From Cordilura impudica (taxonomy: Eukaryota; Arthropoda; Insecta; Diptera; Scathophagidae): DNA of 64,000 nucleotides. The translations under genes were made by a program, and so were the position numbers. Under the pieces are notes generated by a model. That model was given only the letters and a program-made list of their open reading frames with translations, had not been told where the DNA came from and did no database searches. The DNA lies in assembly GCA_963682025.1 (NCBI GenBank), contig OY821518.1, forward strand, positions 12,200,100 through 12,264,099. The letters run 5' to 3'. This document shows positions 1 to 8,800 of the stretch, piece by piece (position 1 is the stretch's first letter; every line of letters begins with the position of its first letter).

Positions 1-260
1 TTTGAGTGATATGAGCTAAATATTTAGCAGAGTTGTTTTGCTTATTTTAAGCTTTAAAGTTTAAAGTAACAACATTCTGAGTGCAATTCTTTAAGCGTTT
101 AACGAAGCTACAGCGTTTTGAATTTCGTTTCTTAGATATAAAACACAAAAATAATAACTCGAATATCAACACAAAAAAATCAAACTGTTAGAAATCATTC
201 AAAAGTTTTATCGACAGATAAACAAACAAGCAGACACTAGATGTAACCCGGTCTGCTTTG
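1..260. other. AT-rich stretch, no feature seen
   Basis: I see no reading frame, repeat end or RNA gene here. It is ordinary AT-rich flanking DNA leading into a C-rich tract. Confidence 0.5.
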
Positions 261-312
261 CTACCCCCCCACTACCACCCCCCACTACCACCCCCCTACT
301 ACCCCCCCCCAC
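261..312. repeat. C-rich simple repeat, G4-capable on the minus strand
   Basis: Runs of six to ten C separated by ACTACCA or TACTA spacers. The minus strand has at least four G-runs with 5-8 base spacers, which fits the general pattern of a G-quadruplex, and the plus strand could form an i-motif. It lies just upstream of a degraded LINE. The open frame across it is a composition artefact. Confidence 0.8.
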
Positions 313-479
313 GCTTCATAATGAAAGGGCTCACGCAAAGTCCCAAGGCTGTCACTATTATAGTACTCCAGATATATGACACTTATTATTTACTTTGTAA
401 AGGGACCGCCACGCCCCTTTGTCCGATTCCGCCCTTTTATGTGTTACTACTCACTGTCTTCCTACTCTGTACTTCAAAG

Positions 480-2657
480 TGTTTCAGCACCACGTTGGGC
501 TGACCTCAACGATTTTTTCCAGCATTTCAACTGGAAACTTTGTTTCCTAAATAAAAATGTTGATGCTGCTGCGAAAATGGTGGAAAAAACAATAGTGCTT
601 GGTATGCGATTATTCATTCCATCAAAGCACATTTCGGCTAAACCTAATAAAAAATTATGGTTTCACCAGACCTGCAGAGATACAATCAGATCCAGAGAGG
701 AAGCATTAAATATTGGCGTATAAATAAAAATTCCGGCACTGAACTGCAACGCAAACAGGCGAGAACTGCATGTGCCAAAACACTAAGGCGCCAAAAATTT
801 CTTTACGATCAGCGTCTTCGTGCTAAAGTTCACTCTGCTCCTCGGAGTAGTAAGAGCTTTGGTCATATGTTAAAAGGGTAAAGAACAATGCTAGTTCTGC
901 TATCCCAACTCTTTTAATGAATGACCAAATATTCACTGAACCGGTTGATAGCTGAACTTTTTGCAAAAAACTCGTTTTTGCCGGATGGCGATCAACCTCT
1001 GCCCGAACTTGAAAGTGTATCTTGTACTATGCCTAAAATATTCTTTCGTGCACGTGCAGTTAAAAAGGTTCTTTCGGATCTCAACATTTATAAGTCTTCG
1101 GGACCGGATGGTATACCAGCACTGGTGCTGAAACAGTGCGCTTTGACGCTAGCCAGTCCATATTGGCCAACCTTTTCAGCCTTTCGTACCGCGCGGGAGT
1201 CGTTCCCTCTTGCTGGAAAGTTGCTAATCTCCAACCAATCCCTAAAAAGGGTGCGGCTAATAACCCTGAAAATTACCGTCCATTTGTAATCTGCTCTGCG
1301 CTTTCAAAGCTGATGGAGAGCATGATCAATTTCCATCTTATGAGCTACTTAGAGGCCAATTTACTTCTTAATGATCGACAGTATGGCTTCCGTAGAAATC
1401 GTTCCACTGGAGACCTGTTAGCTCTACTTTCTGAGCGCTGGAGTCGATCTATTCGCAATTTCGGCGAAAGAAAAGTGGTTGCTCTGGATATTTCCAAGGC
1501 ATTCGATCGTGTGTGGCACGATGCATTGATAACAAAGCTTTATTGCATTTGGGGTCGGTAATGACTTCTCTCGATCTATATCGAGTTTTCTCATAGAGCG
1601 AACAATACGTGTTGTTATGTTGGGGTCTCATCTAATGAGTTTCAGCTTAATTCAGGGGTACCCCAATGTTCCGCTTTTTCTCCTTCTGTTTTCCTTATCT
1701 TTCTGAACGACCTTCTTGGTTAAACTTTTAACTCTATATACTCTTTCGCAGATGATAGCAGCATTTGTCATTCATTTTCCTTTAATTGTAGGTCAAGCCT
1801 GTTGGGGGATGGGGGCAGAAAGCAGACAACGAATGACACACTCAATCAAGACCTATTAACAATCTCTGAGTGGGGTAAAGTGAATAGGGTTGATTTTAAT
1901 ACGCTGATGACTCAGTGCTGAATGTTGACCCATAGCGCCATGGAATCAACAATGTCATCTGTAAGTATGGGTGGTTTAGGTATTGAGGAATCGGATACTC
2001 TTGATGTTCTAGGCATGAGATTTCAATGTGATGTTCGTTGGAACGAACATGTTTTTCAAGTGTCGAAAGAAGCATTCAAGTGTCTTCGTTTTCTGAAACC
2101 TTCGGATCTCCTTAAAATATATACCACTTACATCCGACCGAAAATGCAATACAACTCCCATATATGGGCAGGAGCTTTAAAGTCTATTTTGGAGCTACTG
2201 GACCGTGTGCAAAGGAGGACGTTGATGCTCATCAATAATAGTAGGGTACCCAACTCTATTGACTCAATGGAACATCGTCGGAATGTGGGTTGTGTATCAC
2301 TGTTCTATAGATAGTACCATGGGAAATGTTCTTCTGAGATTAGCTAACTTATTCCAAGTGCCCGATTTTCGGTTCGCTCTACCAGCTTCTCTAGTAGATC
2401 ACATCCGTTTGTAGTCTATTGTCCAGTTGACCGCACAACGCATTACAGAGAGAATTCGTTTGTCAGTCGAACTAGCCATATGTGGAATAAATTCCCCGCA
2501 GAGGTCTTTCCTGACAGTTATAATCTAATAAAATTTAAGCCAAATATCCACAAGCACTACTCCCTCTTTCCTCCTTCCCACAACTTATTTTCCTGAAATC
2601 AACACAATGCACTGCATTTGTTTGGGGGCTTTCCCTGAGTGTTGGTTAATATATAAA
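480..2657 (+). pseudogene. Jockey/CR1-type non-LTR retrotransposon ORF2, 5'-truncated and frameshifted
   Basis: This is the remains of a LINE polymerase. The region before the RT domain is readable at about 485-900 in two frames. The RT core follows, with SSGPDGIPALVL at about 1096, NPENYRP at about 1263, QYGFRRNRSTGDLLAL at about 1380 and LDISKAFDRVWHDAL at about 1483. The catalytic motif is FADD at 1745-1756, a variant of YADD. The thumb and C-terminal region continue in another frame from about 1922 to 2595 and end in a typical arthropod LINE tail (SRTSHMWN, then SLFPPSHNLFS). Several frameshifts and stops separate these blocks, and no endonuclease domain remains. The 3' end meets a short A-rich tail at about 2650 and abuts a Helitron-like repeat. 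The clade is inferred from motif style only; the copy is clearly dead. Confidence 0.85.
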
Positions 2658-2812
2658 AAAAATAGGCTAGGCGATTTCTTGTGACTGATGTTTTGTGCTA
2701 TCGTTTAATCCCAATTTTGACAAAACGTATATTTTTGGAAAGGTATTTCTTTTTAGCCGTTTTGCAAATTTACAGATTTTAAAATTTGTTTCTTTATTTT
2801 GTGTAAATTATA

Positions 2813-3961
2813 AAGGTTCATTATTTCGTGAATGGTAATACTTAGCTGAACGAATATGGTTGTGTATACGCTTGAACAACGCTGGAAAATATTGCGACAT
2901 TACTTTGAAAATCATGGTAGTGTTGCAGAATGTGTGCGAAAATTGTGTACGGATTTTGGAAGAAGAGAAGCACCGTCAGCTCCATATGTTCATTATCTTG
3001 TGAAAAAGGTGAAAGAAACTGGCATTCTCATCGATAAACCAAAGCGTGAAAAGCCAAAAACAGTGCGTACACCCGAGAATATTGCTGCTGTGGTTCTCGA
3101 GAATTGAACATTTCGGAGGCATCACTGAGACGAATTTTGCATAAAGACCTTGGTATGACGCCATACAAAGTCCAATTGGTTCAGAAAATGAAGCCAACTC
3201 ACCATTCAATGCGTTTTCGCTTCGCTAAGTGGGCGTGCGATCGACTTACAGAAGAAGCCGATTTTGCCAAAAAAAAATCATCTTTTCAGATGAAGCTCAT
3301 TTTGATCTTGGCGCGTATGTAAACAAGCAAAATTGTCGCATTTGGGGCACAGAAACGAGTCACTGTTTGGTGCGGATTTTGGTCCAGAGGCATAATTGGG
3401 CCATTTTTCTTCGAAAATGAGCAAGGAGTGGCCGTTACAGTCAATGGCGATCGTTATCATGTTGAACGAATTTTTGTTCACAAAAATTGAAGAGGAGAAT
3501 ATTGGCAACATTTGGTTTCAACAGGACGGCGCTACGTGCCACACAGCCGAAGCTACACTTGATGTTTTGCACCCTGTTTTTGAAGATCGCATTATCAGCC
3601 GCAGAGCTGATGTCGTTTGGCCACCTCGGAGCTGCGATTTGACACCGTTGGACTATTATTTGTGGGGTGCACTCAAAGATAAGTGTTACGCCAACAAGCC
3701 AGAGACAATTGACGCTTTAAAGGACAATATTCGTGAAGCCATTGGTGAAATACAGCTGCACACAATCGATAATGTGCTTAAAAATTGAACCGATCGTGTA
3801 GGCTACTGCATGGCCAGCCGAGGCAGCCATTTGAATGAAATTATTTTCCATTATTAACCGGATTGTACTTTCAAGTAAAAAAAGAAATTTGAGATAATAT
3901 TCAGTAGTTTTTTTTTTTATAGCATTTTCAAAAAAAAAATAAAGTTATTTGGCGGACCCTT
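2813..3961 (+). mobile_element. mariner-family DNA transposon inserted in Helitron-like H1
   Basis: The element is ~1.15 kb and breaks H1 exactly. It is flanked by TA (2811-2812 and 3962-3963), the target duplication of the Tc1/mariner superfamily. The ends are short and diverged: AAGGTTC on the left and the complement of GGACCCTT on the right. It carries one damaged transposase gene. Because it sits inside H1, it inserted after H1. Confidence 0.8.
2856..3838 (+). pseudogene. mariner-like transposase, frameshifted and internally deleted
   Basis: The reading frame begins MVVYTLEQRWKILRHYFENH, a helix-turn-helix N-terminus typical of insect mariner-like transposases. A frameshift after about 83 codons passes into the block LNISEASLRRILHKDLGM. 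The first catalytic Asp lies in FSDEAHFDLG at about 3285. A deletion near 3355 removes the stretch between NKQNCRIWG and the next block. The second Asp is in WFQQDGATCHTA at about 3510 and the third in PPRSCDLTPLDYYLWG at about 3625-3665, with 41 residues between the second and third Asp. The C-terminus resembles MASRGSHLNEII at about 3810. All three catalytic Asp codons survive, but the frame is broken at least twice, so it is not functional. Confidence 0.85.
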
Positions 3962-4145
3962 TATTTAAAGTTGCTACTAACACATACAAAAATTATACAA
4001 TGCTATGTGTGAGTTTATTAAATTTGTTAATATGTTTGTTAATGAGTTTGTTTTCTTCATTCACAATAATAATAAACCAAAAAATGTTGGTTTGTGAATT
4101 GGCTAATTTGAAAAATAAAGTTGCCTAGAAATTGCACTCGAATTT

Positions 4146-4440
4146 ATTACAACAAACACACTGAATTTAAACAGTTTCTAGAGGTGCCTTCATCGTTTTG
4201 GACATATCTTAGCACAATGATGCCCGATTTACCCCATTTTCAATACCAAGCTACTAGAAATACTCACAAACAATATTGTTTCAACCCTACACAGGTGAAT
4301 GGTCTGTTTTGTGAATGACCGTGAATTCAACAGACAGACGGACAGACAGACATCGCTATATCGACTCGAGTTTTTATTAAGATCAGTGACCAAAATCACT
4401 GACATGACACGAAATCCATAGAATTGCTTGATGTGGATTT
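4146..4440 (+). repeat. interspersed repeat family F, fragment
   Basis: It shares a block of GTGAATG, CAACAGACAGACGGACAGA, then ATCGCTATA and GACTC with 38063-38500 and with 12540-13321. All three face the same way and each directly abuts a Helitron-like copy. No coding capacity is recognised; the open frame at 4121-4318 is a repeat artefact. Confidence 0.6.
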
Positions 4441-4986
4441 GCTTAAATATATGACTTTCTTATGCCTGCTTTTCACTATGTCATATAAACTGACAGCAAA
4501 CAATTGCCTTAACTGACATCATGTAATTTTCTATTATTTACGCTTGCATTACATCTTATAAACTACTCGTAACAAAAAATCTGGTTGCCAAACAAAAACA
4601 AATTACCAACATGTTGGAAATTTCATTTTAGATGTCAAATGTTGCTACGGATTTCAAATGACAAGACATTACAACCCATTTTCGTACAACTGACAATAAT
4701 TGACAATAATGATAATAATAATTGATTACATATATACATTCTTGTAAATTAATAAATTAATTAAGGGTTTATTTAAAACTGCCAACGACTACCCAACCAG
4801 TACTTTACGTTCTTATATAAATGACCACTAACAAAATAGACTTTCGGTTATTGTACAGCACATTCAACATCACATACACCAGTTAAGTTGGCTTTCTTTA
4901 ATTCACATTCTTATTTTTCGGTTATTTCATGCATAATATTAAGTGCACATTTTTTTTTTTTTTTTGAAATGAAACAAAACACTCAC
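4441..4986 (-). other. Proct intron sequence (5' part), no other feature seen
   Basis: On the minus strand this lies immediately 3' of the proctolin exon, starting with the donor GTGAGTG at 4986-4980. The next exon is not recognisable here and the repeats further left suggest it lies beyond the window. The T-rich tract at about 4950-4964 is a simple run. Confidence 0.5.
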
Positions 4987-5352
4987 CTGTAACATTAACT
5001 CACGCAATTTATCCAAATCATCACCATGTGACCTTGTCGGTAAATAACGGCATTCACAAGGTTGTTGTTGGGCCATTAAAACCACAGCCATCAAAAGGAG
5101 CCACCATAAACCTAAACTGAAGCCATGTGTTGTTTTTGTCGAAGACAACGACGACGACGAAGACGACGATAGTGACGATGATGACGACAACGATGGTGAT
5201 GGTGTTGTTAAAGAAGACAAAGCTTTCGTTGAAGATGAAGCAGCAGCACCTAATTGTAATGACAACGATGATGATGATAATACTGATGATGACGATGCTG
5301 AAGTTAAAAGGTTCATGTTGTTGGCTCTGTTACTGCGTTTGTTGAAATGCAT
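4987..5352 (-). CDS. Proct: proctolin neuropeptide precursor, first coding exon (partial gene)
   Basis: The exon encodes 122 residues and contains the exact neuropeptide RYLPT (proctolin) at residues 102-106, followed by Arg107 and SHGDDLDKLRELMLQ, the arrangement known for fly proctolin precursors. A hydrophobic core (residues 78-93, FSLGLWWLLLMAVVLM) followed by AQQQPCEC is the signal peptide. Cleavage would fall directly before RYLPT, and Arg107 gives the C-terminal processing site. Proctolin is a secreted neuromodulator and myotropin. The exon ends at CAG|GTGAGT, a strong donor in phase 0, so the rest of the gene lies further left. The start at 5352 is the first ATG after the predicted transcription start, and only M1, M13 and M88 are in frame. 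Unusually, about 75 residues rich in serine precede the signal core. A missing upstream exon or use of M13 are alternatives. The peptide itself is certain; the N-terminus is not. Confidence 0.85.
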
Positions 5353-5416
5353 TTTTTACGTTTCCGGTTTAACGATTGTTTTTTTTAATGTGTTTTTGAG
5401 TTTTGTTTTCGTATTT

Positions 5417-5448
5417 CACTGCTCACTTAAAAAAAATCACTTTTTATA
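5417..5448 (-). promoter_or_regulatory. candidate Proct core promoter (TATA box and initiator)
   Basis: On the minus strand TATAAAAAG starts at 5448, and about 30 bases downstream is GAGCAGTGAAA, a loose match to the insect initiator. Transcription from about 5419 would give a ~65 base leader with no ATG before the one at 5352. Based on spacing and consensus only. Confidence 0.35.
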
Positions 5449-5452
5449 AATT

Positions 5453-6685
5453 TCACTTTCAATAAATAGTATTCAAGTATTAATGTATTTTTTTTTATTT
5501 AAAATTTTTATCTTCTGGGAGGATGATTTGAAGAGGGAGATTTTTTCTGCTCAGCCGGTGTTGTCGTTGTTGATGTTGTTGTTAATTTTGCAGGCTCCTT
5601 GTTTCTGGCTTGGTGCTGTTACTATTTTGACCACAACAGAAAAATTTGCTGCAAATTTAAAGAAATCGGTTCATAATCATTATTAAGTGCACATTAAATA
5701 AAATTAAAAACAAAAATAAAAAAAATAAAAAAAAAGTTTAAACATTTCGTAATAGTTATAAATACTGATAGTTGTTATGCGGGTATTTTTTTATTTTGGA
5801 ATTTTATTTCTTTTTTATAATTTTCCTTTTTATGGCAGTTATATCTTTTGCCAAAATATACTTTTGTACGAGTATACATTTGGTGCAAAAGTATAAAAAT
5901 AACTGTGTGACATAATTAAAAGTGGCATCAATTACAATGGTTAGCGTGTTAAATGCAAAATTATAACATGTTATGTGTATTAAAATTTAAAACTGAAAGA
6001 GGCACATTTAAGCGAAACTATTGTCCTCTTGGCGAAATGACATTTCCAATGGCGCTTTTGATATTGAAAGTAGTTTGTGACCTGCAGTAAAAAATTAATC
6101 AAAATTTGATACTTTTTTTTTACAGAAAATCGAAAGAAATATATTTGAAATTTAAATTTAAACTTAAAATTATGACTTCGGTTAACCCAATTAAAAGATA
6201 TTAAGTAATACAAAACAAATACCAAGTCAAAATTTCTTAAGGCCTATTTACGATTTACGTATATACATATCTATGTATACAAACATAACAGAGTATTTAC
6301 TCAAAGATATACATATATAGAATGTCATCGTTTACACTACAGGCCGATAATGTTGTTTATATCAGATCGCATTGTTTCAAATATTGATCTGCTACTTATT
6401 ATTCTATGTGTTGGGAAAATCCATAGACGGGCACTTTTCAGTAAAATTGAAATTGCTGTAAAAATATTTTTTAACTGAAATTACAACTTAATTTTCATTA
6501 AAATTAAATTTTTACCGATTACTGAAAAAAACATTAAGGTAAACAATAAATTTTTGCTGATAAAGGAATTTGATTTGCATCACCAGAAAATTTTTACTGA
6601 TTGCTTCAATTTTTATACATAAGAGGATGTAACAGATGCCTTACAATGTTAAATATTTCATTCTAATTATTTAAATAGAAATTAA
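5453..6685. other. AT-rich intergenic DNA upstream of Proct
   Basis: Nothing coding is recognised. The open frames at 5483-5686 and 5980-6225 have low-complexity translations and no family resemblance. Candidate regulatory DNA for Proct would lie here, but no specific site can be named. Confidence 0.4.
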
Positions 6686-6689
6686 AAAT

Positions 6690-6905
6690 TACTTTTCTAT
6701 CCAAGTGTACCCCCAAATATTTAACACGAGTCCCATTAATATCCAATTGGTTGGTACGATAAAAACAATATTTGCATTTTCGGAAAAAAAAAATACAGCT
6801 CGAGTCTTAACCTCATTAATCCTTATCCTCCACTTTTGGAAATAAATTACCAATTAGTCTGCAATTCAGTCACTATATCTGCATCAAACTGGTGTGAAGA
6901 AAATA
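6690..6905 (-). pseudogene. LINE reverse transcriptase fragment (thumb region)
   Basis: The minus strand reads WRIRINEVKTRAVFF followed, after a frameshift, by INGTRVKYLGVHLD. These are the paired motifs just after the RT catalytic domain in Jockey-clade ORF2 proteins (KWRIKINE.KT.A and VKYLGV.LD). Only ~70 codons remain. No neighbouring RT block is readable, so it is an isolated relic. Confidence 0.65.
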
Positions 6906-7082
6906 TGAAGGCTTCCTCACACACTCACATGTATTCAGATCAGGCATGTCTAAACAAATTAATGTACAGTTACTCACAGTAAAAATAACCCATCCTTCAA
7001 TACAATACAATTATTTTCGTTATAAAATTTCTATTAATTAAATTATAATTTAATACTAAAGTGTATTTATTTTAAAGTTTAA

Positions 7083-7690
7083 TTTATTTATTGAGTTTGA
7101 AATTGTTCAGGCTCAAGATCAAATGTTTTTACTTTAAATAAAGCAAAAGCATTAGCAGCATATTGGTTTCAAAAATTTACCTATATTCTGCATGACAGGT
7201 TTCAAACTCAATCATTAAATTGATAAAGATCGAAAATAAGATTTTTTATTTTTATAAAAAATAATAAAATTAAAAATACATGTATATTGTAGTATGCAAT
7301 GTATACTCGTATACAATCATATTTGTTTCAAAGTTGCTCTATATTTTGGTTTGTTATATTGGAAGAGGCTTAAATAGTACAACTTTTGCTTGAATTCTCA
7401 TTTGGTTGTTTTCAGCAAATATATATGAATTTAACTTTTTACCAAACAAACTATCTACTGCTTTTGGTTACTGATGAGGGTTGGTGACTCTTCCCGAAAC
7501 AGCTGTATAACCTGTCATGCATAATATAGATCAATTTTTGACACATATGTGCTAATGCTTTTGCTTTATTTAAAGTAAAAACATTTGATCTTGAGCCTGA
7601 ACAATTTCAAACTCAATCATTATATTGATAAAGATCGAAAATAAGATTTTTTATTTTTATAAAAAATAATAAAGTTTAATTTATTTCTAA
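7083..7690 (+). mobile_element. retrozyme/Penelope-like terminal repeat C1 with hammerhead motif
   Basis: A non-coding repeat also found at 59976-60850. In this copy, about 7097-7160 is the inverted complement of about 7551-7612, and about 7200-7275 is a direct repeat of about 7604-7678. That mix of inverted and direct terminal segments resembles the partial terminal repeats of Penelope-like elements. A hammerhead motif lies at 7466-7512. No reverse transcriptase is present, so it is a terminal-repeat remnant or a non-autonomous retrozyme. Confidence 0.55.
7466..7512 (+). ncRNA. type I hammerhead ribozyme, complete consensus
   Basis: Order of parts: GGTTA (stem I), CTGATGA, GGG (stem II), a 12-base loop, CCC, GAAA, CAGCTG, TA, TAACC (stem I). 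All invariant core bases (CUGANGA and GAAA) are present. Stem I is 5 perfect pairs and stem II at least 3. The cleavage triplet is GUA, so scission is predicted after 7507. Stem III is only the self-complementary ACAGCTGT, which folds poorly within one molecule but pairs perfectly between two, as in known double-hammerheads. Hammerheads of this minimal type are known from Penelope-like elements and animal retrozymes. Activity is predicted, not shown. Confidence 0.75.
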
Positions 7691-7989
7691 AGAAAAGTAT
7701 GTACAAATTCATTAACAATAACAAAAAAAAAAGCAAATAAGTTAAATGAAAACAGTGAAAATGATCCATGAATGTTTAGGGTTATAAAACATACTAGCAG
7801 ATTCCAGCCCTCGAAATTTGAGTGCAAATTGTAGATTTTATTTTTTCATTAAATAAAGACCCCTAAACGATCCGACAATCGCAAAATATATTGTTGTTTG
7901 CACTAAGGATTAAGTGATTCACTAAGTACATACATCTTAACGACAGTCGACCAATCTAGTTTTCTATTTATTTAACCCTTTCGCTATTT

Positions 7990-8007
7990 TGATGCCATAT
8001 GGCGTCA
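7990..8007. repeat. subterminal palindrome, left outer copy
   Basis: TGATGCCATATGGCGTCA, one base short of a perfect 18 bp palindrome, 14 bases inside the left piggyBac end. Perfect copies lie at 8346-8363 and 10907-10924. A plausible transposase-binding or hairpin site. Confidence 0.75.
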
Positions 8008-8345
8008 TGGCTTTTTGAATACTTTTATTTTTAATTTAACTAGTCTAAAATAATTTTTTTCTATGCAATATTGTAGTCCGATATTTTTGGAACAGTCTTT
8101 GTTAAAAAAAATATACATTTTAACAACTATTGGATGAAACTCTGCAATTTTTAGACTCTACTTCAATATTGTTTTTTTTTTCTCTTGAAAAATGTCTTTT
8201 TTAAAATACAAGCTTTTACTAAATAACATAAAAAATTAATTAAATTTAATATCCCAAAATACGTAGAAAAGTCTCAAATATTACTAGAATTAATACTTGA
8301 AAAAAAAAACTGCTAGTAGCTCCGTGGCAATTTTTTGAATTTATG

Positions 8346-8363
8346 TGATGCCATATGGCATCA
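8346..8363. repeat. subterminal palindrome, left inner copy
   Basis: Perfect 18 bp palindrome TGATGCCATATGGCATCA, about 370 bases inside the left end of the piggyBac. Confidence 0.75.
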
Positions 8364-8800
8364 CTTTTAGCTAACGGTGCTAATGTGCAGTATAAAATAA
8401 CGATTGATTTGAACTTGATCTTATATATGAAAAGAATTTATGAAAGCTAAAGTCAGTCCGTCTGGCCGTTCTATCCGGCCGATTTCCTTCATTTTTTTTA
8501 AATGCAGCAAAAAAGTTAACGTACACCCAAACCTCCATAACTAGAGTTCTAATTAACGCAGGCTGTTGAAATAAGTCTAAGAACACTCGGTGGGTCAAGC
8601 TCTTTCTTTTGAGATATTAACTGCGTTGGGTTTGAGGAAAGTTATGCGTGGACAATCAACTTTACATTATGCAGGAAAAAAGTTAACGTACAGATTAACT
8701 GTTTAAATTCGTTGAGTTTGAGGAAAGTTAACGTACAGATAATATAATATAATTTTATTAATTTCATTTGCAAGCTGTTTCGCAACGACAACAGTTCATT

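Larger units (their letters stand above)
2661..4145 (+). mobile_element. Helitron-like repeat H1, split by a mariner and 3'-truncated
   Basis: H is a ~375 bp non-coding family with about a dozen copies in this window. Its 5' end is TCTATAATATTAATAGGC and its 3' end is GGCTGGAATCTGCTAG, preceded by a small hairpin (CTCGAA/TTCGAG) and usually inserted between A and T. That matches the TC...hairpin...CTRR layout of Helitrons. In H1 the 5' tip is lost at the LINE tail, and the body is interrupted at 2813-3961 by a mariner. It resumes with the family's TTTAAAGTTGCTACTAAC block and stops abruptly at about 4145, before the terminal CTAG. It is non-autonomous, with no Rep/helicase. Confidence 0.8.

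Noticed and set aside
5127..5345. Plus-strand open frame rich in Thr, Met and Leu opposite the proctolin exon
   Set aside because: It is the antisense of the serine-codon tract; it has no family resemblance, and the minus-strand frame contains an exact neuropeptide and splice donor.
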